DNA from: Pilatotrama ljubarskyi
Taxonomy: Eukaryota > Basidiomycota > Agaricomycetes > Polyporales > Polyporaceae
Length of the DNA stretch: 64,000 nt
NCBI GenBank assembly: GCA_022385805.1
Contig: MU277689.1
Coordinates: 124,001 to 188,000 of the forward strand
Reading direction: 5' to 3'
The notes beneath the pieces were generated by a model. It was not told the DNA's origin and made no database searches. It worked only from the letters and a program-made list of their open reading frames with translations. Within the stretch, counting starts at the first letter, position 1. Every line of letters begins with the position of its first letter. Shown here one piece after another: positions 34,443-46,411 of this stretch. A program made the position numbers and the translations under genes.

Positions 34443-37400
34443 AGCACGCGATGCTCATGCAGACGGTGCGGATGAAGAGGAAATTCAGGAGAGCGCAGAA
34501 GAGGAGTTGAACGTCGCCCGACGGATGGACCGAGACATTGGAGAAACGGCCTTCACACCGGTGTCCATGAGGCTTTTATTCTCGCACGAATGCGGAGTAC
34601 CGCGTCGACGGTACCGCGCTAGACTTGATGCGTCTCGGTCAGAAGCTTCCCGATCTGTGCGGCGGTATCCCAGCCGCGGGATCAGCAGAGGCGCCAGAGT
34701 TCTGCAGCGGCTTCTGCTCGACCTTGGCTCAAGTTTCGCCGCTGGGGGCCGCTGGATCGCCCACAACAGCGGCCCATCACTGGCTGGTTGATCACCCGTA
34801 TTTGGTACGAATCGCCGGGGAATGCGGCCGCCTAGTACAGGCACACTACAGGCACTCACGACGAGCCCGCGAACCGGCGCCAGCCTCCAGGGTCTCTCGG
34901 CGGGAGGACGCCCGTAACGACATTTCTTCTCTGTGGCGATCAGCCTGCAGCTCTCATGCGCCGACGTTCTCATGTCATTCATTCCTGCAGCGCCATCGAA
35001 GTTTCTCTTCAGCAATGTAAGGTAGGTTGGACCTTTCGTCATCTTTGAGTATCTCGCCGGATTCGTTGGCTGCTTTGTTCATGCGGCCCGGTAAGGCACT
35101 TGCACGTTGTTTGATCAGAAGCAGTGGGGATTTCCCCCGGGAAAGCTCGACGTCGGATTCTGTCGGTCAACCCCGCAATCGACGCTGCATGCGTCAACAA
35201 CATACTCCAGGTTCACGATCCCGAGAGATGTGTGGGACGGGATGCCATCGTCGACCACATGTTCGACCATGGTCAGGCGGCAGGCGGACTATCAAGTTCT
35301 CTAGAAGCTGCGTCTTTGCGGATTGGCTGAGGGATGGCCGACGTGAGGAAGCGGTCCAGACTCGATAAGCCGGGTGCGCAGATGGAGTGCCTTCGGTAGT
35401 TGGCCCGGCTCCATCCATCAACCGTAGCGTCTTCAGTCGGCCACTTAGCGGAACGCGACGGCTCCCGCAGGCTCTCGGGCTGGTCACTGTACCGTGCACA
35501 CTCATTCATGAGATATACCGATGTATGGGTGAGGCCGCTTCGACATACGGAGCGTGTATATTGACGCCATTCGTTTTCACGAAGCCCTTCACTTATGCTG
35601 CTGCGAGATATGCTGCAGCGCTACGATAAGTTTGCGTCGGCAGACGATGTGTAAGAGCCGCAGCAAGTTCCGTAACATGTCGTCAACCGTCGTCCGGCGG
35701 CGCCACGGTGAGGTTGCCCTGTTGAGCTTCCTCTGCCACCGGCAGACTGACCCGGAGGTTCTGTAGCACCTCGGTCGCCTTAGGGACTTAATGAAGGGGT
35801 AGCGACATGAAAATGGGCGACTCACCTCCGCTTCCCGCGACTTCAAGAGCTAAGGGCGCTGGCACGTTACAAGGCTAGAAAGGTCCATCGAGCAAGTAAA
35901 CCGTATTCTCATGACAACTCGCGTTCCTCGCTGGAGAGGTTTGTCGTTTGACTCCGCTCGGTGAGAGATTTCGCGGTTCAACAGGTCGCTCGGAGATACG
36001 GACTGGCTGATATTACGCTTGATTGTCGTGTTGGAACACTCCAAGGAACGAGGGTGGTGGTGGACAAGGACTTCTATGAGCTAGAATGGATGATTAAGAA
36101 CACCATCTCCCGGCGGAAGAGACGCTGCTCACACTGTCGAGAAAGCATCCACTCCGCTGGGCGGCGGTGTCCCCTCGGAATGTCCAGCGGACACCTTGAG
36201 AAGGGTGATGTCCGACGGAGGAGGAAGTCGTCGGTGCCGTACACACTATCGGCCCCCGCGTACCAACTTCTGACCTGTCGCCAGCTCATCACAGGACCGC
36301 ACCGTGGGAGTCCCATGAAGACATAGAAAACCTCCCTTGAAGCTTGTACCAATCGCGCATCCGGGAGTCAGGAGACGAGATTCGGCACGACCACCGCGTT
36401 CCTAGGACCTAGGAAAGCTTGATGTGAGCAACGAATTCTGCGGAGAGTCTGCCGACCCCTTCGACGCCGCTAGCGTAGCGTCCAGTAGAGCCTAGATCGT
36501 ATCCCGCGACCACACCGTCCCCAGCGACATAGGTGTGACCGTGCGGCATGAGCTCGTTGGAACTTGACCACAAGCGCGACACGACATGGTGCAATCAATA
36601 CCCGCGTGGTAAGACACGAACGACTTGGCAGTTTCGTGGACGCCGGACGCTAGACTGCGCCTTCGGGAAAATAGTGGGATGTATGATGTGGCGTGAGAAG
36701 AGAACGACCTCATAGAGATCGAGGGTAGGCCGTTCAGTAGCAACGAGGCACGTCAGTTTCACCCAGCCTTCATTAGAGCGTCCTACCACGGGTTGCGCCA
36801 GGGCCTATTCAATCAAAACTCCTATGCGTCTACAAAGACCGACGTCGCTCATAGTCAGCAAGCAACCTCGAAGAGCACAAAGACTTGGCCAGCTATAGTC
36901 AGATTGCCTGAGGTAGCATCTCGCATGGGAATTCCAGCTAGACATAACCGGAGCGTTGGGTCGTTTCCCTTAGAGTTCCAGGGACCAAGAGGAGACGGAG
37001 GAGACGTCCATTGAGACCACTCGGCGGAACAGCGAGGACAGGCCAGAGTCGGGAGACGGATGCGGAGTAACCGCGGCGGCGAAGATGACGGCACTTATGC
37101 GACGAAGCCTATTCCACGAGAACGAGAGCAGAGGAGCCCGTAACGACCGTCTAGAATTCCCATGTGCGGAGCCAACGCGATTGGTGGAATGCGGCGGAAC
37201 ACGTCAGAGATCTGTCGGAGGGCCTGCGCATCTTCTTTCCGTTAATTATGGGCGGGACCTGCCGCTTCGAAGCCTATACTAGAATGTCGACTCCAGGGCC
37301 CGACTGGGGTGGATGGTATGTCTGGGTTTGCATTACTTCGCGTTTGACATGGAACCGAATGAGTTAGTGTGGTCGCATGTCCTGTCGACCTTCCAGATGT

Positions 37401-38928
37401 CAATACATACAATCTGGACACTAGGCCGCTGCGCATGCATTGGACCTGAGCAACAGTAGTGCATCGTGAGCAAGAATGGAAGGGATCTTTCGTTCCTCCC
37501 GCAACAGGTTCCTGGAAAACATAGAATGCGCGTAAGCGTCCCATGTTAGGGGGAGGGGGGGATTGCGAAGGTGTGAGAGGAAGACACACTCTCTTAGGAC
37601 ACTCTTGGGCCCTGCAGATTCTTCGGTAAACCTCGGCTGAAGCCAGAGCACGAGCCTGAGTCGTTCTAGCGAGCGCACCCTTGCAGATCCATGACAACTA
37701 TCCAGAAATCGGAGCAAGAGGTCAGTGCGTGTGTTCCTACTTGGACTTGGCTGTGCTGCTTAAGGCGTTTCGCAAATCCCTGAGGGTATGTCATGTTGCC
37801 CTGCCTCGACGCCTCGGCAGTAGCTGGGAAGCATTACTCACTCGCGCAAGTCTTGTGATCCTAGTTCTTCTGATAGAAAACAGACCAAAGTGTGTGTTAT
37901 CCCTATGTATGGGCAATGCATGGCGCGTCTAGTCGGCCAAGTTGGGCGCATATACGCAGCGTTTTAGATGAGAGACGACTCCAGCCGAATGATGAGATCT
38001 ACCCGCGGTTCGTTGAGCCAGCGAACGGCCCCTGCTAGCCGTTACGTGAGACAGGAGGCATAGAACGTCCCGCATCCGGCAGGTCACCAAGTTGACTCGC
38101 ACGTCATGTCGGAGGCCGGCCCTGCAGACAGCTCGTGAGTAATAGCTCATATGTAGATCCCGTATGGTGGACGCACGAGGCCTACTATCAGAAGGGCACG
38201 AGTCAACCTCAATGGGTCCCATCTCAGTACCCTTGACTCGAGGTGGAGATGGGACAGCGTCCGTCACCTTCGCGGAGGCCTGAACGAGAGAAGAACATCA
38301 CCGACAGCCGAGATCGCGCTAGGGCCCGCGTGCTAAAGAGACATTGATACAATGCGTTCTTCCGCTGAACACGGCAACCATGGGATACTGACACTCGCGG
38401 CATTATCAGCCTACCGAATGCTGGCCACTTCACCATACCAACGCCAACTCGGCACATCGCGCTCAACTGACCATCCTCAAGCACACTTGCGCATGGCGAC
38501 GAAAGATCCAGCGCAGAGGTATGCACTAAATCTGTACTAACATCTTGGCTTGGCTGACGACCGACGACAGGGCCAGAAGTCAGAGAACATACCGCGCTGT
38601 CGGTCGCTCTTCCGGAAAACTCAGCTCGATAGAATGCCAGAAATGCGAGCACATACCAGTTACGAGGCGATCCGTCCCGTACATGACAAGACTTGTTACA
38701 AAGATCCAGAAGCTTGACTGGCATTCTGGCCCAGGCGACCACCCGCGGCAGCAATCTCGCATAGGGTGCATCCTGCTCGGATCGTCATGCCAAACCTGGC
38801 ACTTTGTAAAGGGTAAAGGGCACGGAGAGGAGCTCCGATACGCTATAATTGAACAGGCTTCGTTCCACCAATGGGAAATGGTACGGGACCGGTAGACTTG
38901 GCCAGCACTTCAGGCAAGGACACCGAAA
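34443..38928. other. Gene-poor block without supported genes
   Basis: About 4.5 kb in which open frames are short, often begin at non-ATG codons and carry no motif I recognise. Base composition is more even than in the neighbouring genes. It looks like old, decayed accessory or transposon-derived DNA, but I cannot name any element in it. Confidence 0.45.
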
Positions 38929-39882
38929 CTACTCGTGGGCGCTAAAAGTATGGAAACGCCCACCCAAATCGGGACGATATTCTCTCAGGCCTGTATTTCG
39001 CCATATATCATGGCTCCTTCCAATGATCTCTTGCCATTCGAGAATATGGGTGTAGATGTATTGTATGGTACATTTGGTGGATACTTTACTGTCCCTGTAC
39101 AGGAGATATAGAGACAACCTTGATCCTGGTCTCTGATGTCTCACGCTTCACCATCTTGCTATGTGTTCCTGCTTGCATGGATTTGGTTGTTCCCCCAAAT
39201 AACCTCAGGTATGGGTAGAGCCAGAGGGCACCTTACAGCTGGTGTGGTTAGTATGAGCCAGACTGTCCTTGTTGGAATTAGAGCAGATGAACTTTGAATA
39301 TACTTTGGTGGCTTGGTTCCCAATCCCTGACATGCTTTAGTCAAACCATATAAGCCCATGAGAACTCCAGATTCATTGAATTTACACAAATGCAGAATCA
39401 GATGGGTCAGAGGGTGCTAAATGTGAAAGGCCGGGCTCAGAAGTGCAAGAGAAGGATTGTTACACAATATGCTAACTAGGACGTACACAACAGGGTAGGT
39501 TATCTACACATCTCAGAAGTTTGGCCGATTTGAATCTGACCAGGAAGATCAGACTCATACTGAACACAGTGGCTGTAAGGTGCCCTCTGGGTCTACCCAT
39601 ACCTGAGGTCATTTGGGGGAACAACAGAATCCATGCAAGCAGAAACACATAACAAGATGGCGAAGCGCGAGACATCAGAGACCAGGATCAAGGTTGTCTC
39701 TATATCTCCTGTACAGGGACAGTAAAGTATCCACCAAATGTACCATACAATACATCTACACCCATATTCTCGAATGGCAAGAGATCATTGGAAGGAGCCA
39801 TGATATATGGCGAAATACAGGCCTGAGAGAATATCGTCCCGATTTGGGTGGGCGTTTCCATACTTTTAGTGCCCACGAGTAG
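38929..39882. repeat. Fold-back inverted repeat (about 350-bp arms)
   Basis: The stretch from 38929 reading right is nearly repeated as its reverse complement ending at 39882. The outer ends pair CTACTCGTGGGC with GCCCACGAGTAG, and the match runs through about 39210 on the left and 39580 on the right, then decays toward a centre near 39400. Most arm differences I can see are transitions. The region is AT-richer than its surroundings. Transcribed, it would form a long hairpin. It may be a fold-back transposon or two head-to-head copies of one element. No transposase frame is visible. Confidence 0.85.
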
Positions 39883-40051
39883 ACTTCATGACCGTTCAAG
39901 GTTAGCATGGTGGCCTTCTCACGTGGTGCGCGCGGATAGTCTCCGTAGAAAAGGGTGTCTTCGCATTATGACAAGAACAACGGGTCATAATGCCCTATTA
40001 AGTATCTATACCCTGGCAGAGTACCTAAGAGGACCCAACACGAGGGTGCGT

Positions 40052-40669
40052 TCAGTACCGTGCAGCAGCGGCTTGGCACTAGATTCCGGCACGTCAGGAC
40101 GGATCGTGAGAAGCAAGGTAGTGATACTCACCGCCTTCAGCTGCTCGAGATACCACGTGCACGAAGGGAGATCTGCCGCCTCCAAGCACTTGGTGAACTC
40201 TACGGTTACCAAGCTGTCAGCGGTGAGGAAGGCCACGGGATTGATGAGGACTTACCCTTTGCCTGAACCTCACAGCTCATACCCTGGGCCTGCTGTTGCT
40301 GCTGAACCGGTGCGGCGGGGGCTTCAGGCGTAGCGGGAGCAGAGTGAGAGCTGCCGAAGAGCATGTTCGAGATACCGTGGCCAATCGTCGAACCGACAGC
40401 GACCGAACCCGCAGTAGCAGCCATCTGCGCAAGAAGGCCGGGCTGGCTACCCTGAGCGGCCTGCGCCTGGGGAGGAACGGGAGGCGCCTGATGCACCGGC
40501 GGCGCGGTCGTCGGGTGAGGTGCTGTAGCAGTGTGTGCGCCACGAGTCTGCTGGGCAGCAGGGGCAGGGGCAGGCCGTGCGGCGGGGCGAGAGCGAGACT
40601 GGCGCTGTTCATAGACCGTCAGCTCCTCATTCCCAAAGCGCGAAGAGCAAGGACGGTACGGACAGGCAT
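40052..40669 (-). CDS. MIX17/CHCHD2-like twin CX9C mitochondrial protein
   Basis: Four exons on the minus strand (40664-40669, 40256-40604, 40132-40199, 40052-40078) encode 149 residues. Exon 1 is just ATG CCT, giving the family's MPRQSR start once spliced to exon 2. The middle is Ala/Pro/Gln-rich with a glycine-patterned hydrophobic stretch (GSVAVGSTIGHGISNMLFG). The C-terminal CHCH domain has a perfect twin CX9C: C113-C123 and C132-C142, the last Cys coming from exon 4. Such proteins are imported through Mia40 into the intermembrane space and affect respiration and cristae. The start lies 221 bp from the divergent mitochondrial gene at 40891. Confidence 0.88.
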
Positions 40670-40890
40670 TAGGAATGTGACTGAAAGACGAGAGGATGGA
40701 GAAGGAGATGGTGGTGGTTTGCAAGCAAGTTGTGCAGACGGGTTCCGTCGGCGACAGCGACGCGCAAAGACTCTGGCCGAAGAGCCACGTGCGCCGTTCC
40801 GGTTCGTCAGCGCCTTTCGCTCTGGTTAGGGTTCCTTCGGCAGTCCGGGAACGTCCGCCGCGCATCTGCTCGCTGCTCGACACGGCGACC
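40670..40890. promoter_or_regulatory. Divergent promoter of two mitochondrial genes
   Basis: Only 221 bp separate the start codons of the MIX17-like and mL45-like genes. The span must hold both promoters; no specific element is identified. Confidence 0.45.
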
Positions 40891-42122
40891 ATGACCCTCC
40901 GTGCATCGCGAAGATGTCTCGACATTGCTAGCCGTTCCGTGAGCAGCTCTGGCTCTTTGTCTCGCACCTGGTCCTGCACTCTCGTTATTCCGCACCGCTG
41001 CTATGCCGCCGCCGCCTCCGCTCAGAAGACCAAGGAGAAGATAGCTGTTGCGTCGGCCGCGCCTCCTTCGACGTCTAGGAATGCGGAAAAAGCTGTAACG
41101 CCTCGGCAAGCTGCGAAAGGCTCTGCTGCTGTTGAGCGGTCGATGGAAGACGAGTTGCGGGCTATTGAAGCTATGCATCGGATGGCAGAGACCAACGAGA
41201 TGGACATATCATCCACCCCTCTAGAACTGCTCGGTATGCGGCCTTTGTGTGATCCCACCAAACCAGAACTCTGAAATGTCTTAGACCTGCACGTACCTTC
41301 ATGGAGGTCACAAAAGGAGGGTGCGACTCTTGTGGACCATCTCCGGGCCATCCTCCAGACACAGCGGAATTGGCTGTTCAACATCCGAGCGTACGTGCTA
41401 TCTCACTCTTTTGACCTCACTGCTATACCGAGGATTTTGTGGTTGACTAGGCTGTATCGAATGGCGAAGACGAAGTCTATACCTGGCGTCAAGGTCAAGT
41501 CACCCTGGTCATGGCAACTCTTCGCGACTCAGTCAACGAAGCCTACGGCATGGTTAGCGCCTCTCCGTAAAGCTGCACTCGAAGCTTATAAGCAGGTCAA
41601 TGAGGCCGTCGCCGCGTACGTGTCGCAGCTGCCCACCGAGTTCCGCAGCTGAGGGTCTGAATCCAGTCGTGACGAGACTACTGTCAAGGCGCTGACCGCT
41701 GGCGAGCAAAAAGCAGCGTACTTGAAGTTGATCCGTAATCAAGACCCTCGTTACATCAATGTCTGGAAATTCCACGGAGAGCGCACACCGTGTAGAATCG
41801 TCAGCATCCGTGCCATCGAAGGATATTATGGTATCAAGCATCCGCGTCTCGGCAGCCGCCTTGTTGTGCAGGCCGTCGTCCGGTTTGATACTTTACAAGT
41901 ACGTGCATCTTGGCCGCATCTGCTACATGCCATGTTGATGAGAAACAACAGAGCGTGGAGACGTACTCCAAGAAGACTGGGGCTCGCGTTGGTGAGACCC
42001 AGCCCAGGCCCGTCGTCGAGTACTTAGTCGTCCAGAAGCGCATGTGGTTCGACTCGCCGTGGATCATCAGGGATCGCCTCTATGAAGGCTTAGAGTCGAG
42101 GTTCGCGGTAGCTCAGTCATAA
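40891..42122 (+). CDS. Mitochondrial mL45/Mba1-like protein (Tim44-like domain)
   Basis: Five exons (40891-41233, 41285-41390, 41451-41615, 41667-41898, 41952-42122) encode 338 residues. The N terminus (MTLRASRRCLDIASRSV) is an Arg/Ser-rich presequence. The C-terminal half follows the Tim44-like fold of mL45 and yeast Mba1: WKFHGERTPCRIVSIRAIEGYYG, RLVVQAVVRFDTLQSVETYSK, then PVVEYLVVQKRMWFDSPWIIRD. Such proteins sit at the polypeptide exit of the mitochondrial ribosome and link it to the inner membrane for co-translational insertion. I cannot tell the mL45 and Mba1 roles apart. The intron 3 acceptor was chosen at 41666 because nearer AGs lead to a stop. Confidence 0.82.
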
Positions 42123-44037
42123 TGCTAATTCTGCAACTCTGTTGCTCCCTCCAACGCTGGTGAATTGGGGTGATGCCTTACCCGGCCTGCATTCTCGGTG
42201 CAGCCTGTAGCATGGATCGATTGTTCAGGTAGGTGATCGTCTGGAGAGTTGGTGAAGCAGCAGCTACCGCCCAGGGGAAGATATAAACTCACCGCAACCT
42301 GCCGAGCGAGTGAGGCTGGGCGCTGGCCGGCGCCGTCACACCTGCGATTGGTTGGACATAGCTTGTTCGGCTGCCATGCGCCGCGCCGCCGTCCCTATTC
42401 GCGGGCCTCTTGAGCGGCGAACCCTACTGCGGGGTCCCTTGTGGCAGCCGCCGTGCACCCACATGGACAAATAGGCTCGCCTCAAAAGCGCGCGACGATA
42501 GGCGACGATGCGCAATCACCCCTCTCATCCATACCTCCATCTTCTCATCTCCGTATCTCTTTCCCTTAAACCGTCCATCTCGGTTTGAGGTCCGGGGAGC
42601 AACCCCTGGACCTCCAGGCTCTTGTCGGAGCGGTCCTGCGCGAGCCGTACGAGGGTGCGCCACATCTGTCTTCGGCGAGTGGTTGCACCTATCGGCGGCT
42701 TCCGTGTGCCCAGTGCATGCGGCTGGGCTTACCTTGCAGACGGAGAGCGGAGAGTGCTACCCAGGACTCGTGTGGCCGCAAGGCACATCCGCTCTTTCCT
42801 CGCTCTTGTGGCGAGGCGGACCTGCGAGGTGGACGCGTCCGACTCTACCACTCGTCAGCAGTCTTGCGCCACAGGCCATGGGCTTACGTCCGCTTGCTAA
42901 TAGCCATCGTTTGCTTTGGCAGTACTTCCACGTCTCTAGTCTGGACCATCTCTGCGTACCCTCTGTTATCGTCGTGTTTCCGCACTCGCCACGCTTACCT
43001 CGCTCAAGCGCCCCCTTACCGTGTTTGCCCACAGCTTGCACATCAGATGGCTGGCTTGCTCTCCGCCTACCGCTAGACTCATCTCCATTCGTATTTTATC
43101 CTTACAACTAGCAAGGCAGGCCTCGGGCCAACCTTGCTCTTTGTAAGGGGAGTAGGCGTGGGGCATTGCGGCATGTGGCGATGTCTAGTACCCCCTCCCA
43201 GCCAGATGGGATATGGCAGGCTTGAAGGCTCAACGACGCCCCACTGGTCGTTCGCAACATCACCAGAAGGGGTCAGTATCAGTCAGTCCCTCTGAGCTTG
43301 CTCCACAGCTGGGACAGTCTCGGTGAGTTACTTTGTGGCACTTACTGCGAAGGCTGACAGTCCGACTCGGCTTGGAGGACCAATCAACATCGGTCGAGGG
43401 CAATATAAATCTCCCCGCTCGCTATGTGTATCCTTGCACATCGTTCTCGGAATTGTTGAAGATGCATTGGTCGCACCTACGCCGCAATACCCCGTTCGCC
43501 TTAACGACCGCAGGTCACAGCGGTAAGGGTACACGTACATTTTTGGCTGTGTAGGGTGTAGGCCCGCAATGGTATGCGCATGTTTTACTCCTGTAGTTAG
43601 ACGTGGCCGCCGTACCTGGGGCGTGGCCAGAAACCAGGCAGCTGCGAGCTGCGGCTGAGATGCTATGGGCCGAGGAACCTATGTACAACATGATAAGAAT
43701 CTTCGAATAACCCCTGAGGAATGTGATAATGCGGAAGACATGCTGAACGGCACGGAACCCGGGTAGAATGCGTACAGCATGAGTGCAGTATGTCGGCATT
43801 CTGCACGGATGCTTCGCGACCAAAATCCGGCGCTTCACCCAGTGGGCCCAGTGCGTTGCACTATTACGTCTGCTTTGACGATGCTGCGTCCGTCGCAGCG
43901 CAGGATATAACGCTCACGTGATCGTGGCGCGCGCGCTCGCGTGGCTTAAGTCTGGGCGCCGCCTTCCTCGCGGGTGCGCCTCTTTATGCCCACCACTCAT
44001 ATTCTGCACTTGCATTCGCCTCTTGCACACGCCCACT
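42123..44037. other. Long intergenic region
   Basis: About 1.9 kb. A 700-base open frame at 42410-43111 starts at a TTG and has no ATG until late; I do not accept it as a gene. A CAQCMRLGLPC stretch in another frame near 42705 resembles a zinc-binding pattern seen in some basidiomycete proteins and could be a relic. Confidence 0.4.
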
Positions 44038-45371
44038 ATGATTAACCGAGGATATGACGTCTGGATCAGCGATGGTAACGGTCAACCACTCCCTGAATTC
44101 AACATGGAGCGGGTGGGTAATGACGGCAAGACGATGGCTTGCTATTTACCCAGCGAGAGCGGCAAGGTGTGTGGCTATCACTTTCTTCCGTCTTTCTTTC
44201 TGCTTTCGTCGTGTTTCTGTGCATTGGATACGAGATTGAGAGGTAATCTGTCGGTCCAGCGGTTCATCATCAACTGGAGAGACCACAACGGGTTACATCA
44301 CACCAGCTTCAAGTGCACCGTAGACGGCAAGCCCACCGGGTCCAAGACATGCAAGCCCAATTCAGTCGGAAAGCGTATCGGGGTGCGCATGACGAAGGAT
44401 AGCTGCAGCACGTACCAGTTCGCGGACCTCCGCACCACAGGTATGCTAGCCTTTCAGGACCCTCGCGTGTCCTCATTCATGCATAGTTCCAGGGTCTTGG
44501 CTGACCACATTGCAAAAGATGACGAAGACGCGCTTCTGGGATTAGACATCGCGTCTTTGGAGAAGGTGGGCACCATCGAGGTACGCGCGGTGCGCATACG
44601 TGCGGAAACCCGCCCCGTTCCCTTCAAAGCACAGCCTTTCGCCGGCGTGGGTGCCGTGCACGAGCGCAGCAAGAAGCTGGGCGGTCATTGCGTGACGTGA
44701 GTGTCTTCAACATGCCGCGCCTTTGCATCGCGTTCGTTTCTGTTACCTTGGCACTGAGCGCTGGCTAATGACATGCACGACCACCATCACCATCATGTCG
44801 ACAGCCTCGGGGCCCCGGTCAAGCGTCAACCAACCGAGCAATGCAAGTCCGTATTACTTGACCGGCGTGAAGGCCCCTATGCCACCTTCATCTTTCGGTA
44901 TAGGCCTCCAGGTATGTCTGTTGCGACGCGTCGTAACCCATAACTTGATTGCACCGCCGCACGAAACAGGTTTGCTCCAGGCGCAGGGCATCATGCCTGC
45001 CCCCGACTCCGCCCTCGCCCTCCAAGCGGAATCGAACAACATCAAGGGCAAAGCCCGCACCGCCGCGGGCGATATCGACCTTGCACCGTCCAGCAGCAAC
45101 AAGAAACCACCCGTCAAGGCGAAAACGGAGCTACGTCCGACCCCGAGCGTGGAGGACGTCATCGAGCTCACGGACGACGATGACGATGACATGGAGGTGA
45201 GTGTTCCTCCAGAGCTCAGAGTCCAGCTTTCGGTCGACTCGGGCCTCACTCGTGCTCCTCCTGCAGCGCAAGCCTGTCCTTCGTCGCCCACAAGTCAAAC
45301 GGGAACCCGGCCCTCGACGGACGAAGGTCAAGGCCGACCCGGACGACGTGATAGATCTGACGCTCGACTAA
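44038..45371 (+). CDS. DUF7918 protein with two SUMO-interaction motifs
   Basis: Six exons (44038-44166, 44260-44440, 44519-44696, 44805-44911, 44970-45196, 45267-45371) encode 308 residues. The first about 215 residues follow the basidiomycete DUF7918 layout: an opening GYDVWISDGNG, then INWRDHN, the beta-rich core, and ATFIFRYRPP with a following LLQAQGI. The tail is Lys/Arg- and Asp-rich with two clear SUMO-interaction motifs: VIELT (262-266) followed by six Asp, and VIDLT (302-306) close to the C terminus. DUF7918 has no known activity. The tail suggests a nuclear or chromatin-linked protein that binds SUMO, which is inference. Intron 2 (78 nt) is a multiple of three and could be retained without breaking the frame. 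Confidence 0.8.
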
Positions 45372-46411
45372 GGGATGGATAGGCCACTCCCACTGGCGTG
45401 CGCACTCCTGGCAACGCGCACGGCTTCCAGCAACGCCCCCGCTCGTCAGTGCGATCCCGACTCCGCTGTCGCATTAAACCTGGAGTTTATGCGACGGTGG
45501 CAGCAACTCCGATGTCCTCATCTACTGTGACTCTATACCGCACGCCACCACTACTTACTGGGGCAGCCTCCGCGGGGGTCCCGCCGGATGGTAGCCTATA
45601 TGCGTGGTGATAATCCTGTCCTACCTCCTCCTGTAATCAATGCCACATGTGTCGTAATCGTACAAGGTCTGTATGGAGCTCTTGGCACACTCTGCGCCCC
45701 TCGTAGGGAGCCGGGAAATCGAAGGCCAAAGGATGAGTTGGAACATATGTGCATATCGACGCCCTGCTCTGGGCGTCGTAAGGGTATCCGCTCTCGCGGT
45801 TCAGCATTGTGAGTACTCGGTACGTGGAGGGTGTGGGAAGGGAGAAAGGCGGATATGCGGTATGCGGTATGCGGGTGGTCGGGTACAGCGGATACAGCAC
45901 CGGACAGGCGGCATGGGGAGAAACACAGAGTGTGAGGAGAAAGCCAGTCGCAAGAGGGAAGGAAAACCGATTATCTACGCTACGGAGGAATAAATTAGCG
46001 ACAGTAACAACTTAGGTCGCGTGGTATACGTAAAGCGACAACACTACCAAGGCCGAAGGTGAAAGTGAAGGCGAAGGCGTAGATAGTGAAGATGACGGGG
46101 TGAACCGCCGTGGATGATGAAGTCCGCGACACCAGAACCGATAAGAACAAACGAAGGATGAGCCCGAGATGGAAGGAGGTTGGAAACATGCGTGTGTGTC
46201 GTCGGCGATGAAAGTGATGGAGGTGCGAATGCGTGCTCGCAGGAGTGAAGGGACAGGTGGAGAGGGAGAGTCAAAAGACGGCAAAGACCCGTAGGGGCCG
46301 GCGGCGTGAGGTGCGTGAGGCGTGAGATGCATCAATCATACGGGGGGCCCGGTCAGACAGGCCGAGGGAGCGGCTCGTCAAGAGCGCAGGACTCAAACAG
46401 GGACCGCCAGC
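45372..46411. other. Convergent intergenic region
   Basis: About 1 kb between two stop codons. It holds a small GCGGTAT-type repeat near 45855 and no gene. Confidence 0.45.

Noticed and set aside
42585..43076. Possible zinc-cluster remnant (CAQCMRLGLPC)
   Set aside because: Single isolated cysteine pattern in a frame without a start; could be chance.
42410..43111. 233-codon open frame
   Set aside because: Begins at TTG, has no ATG until near its end, and shows no family pattern.
45853..45880. GCGGTAT short repeat as a satellite
   Set aside because: Only about three short units; too little to call an array.
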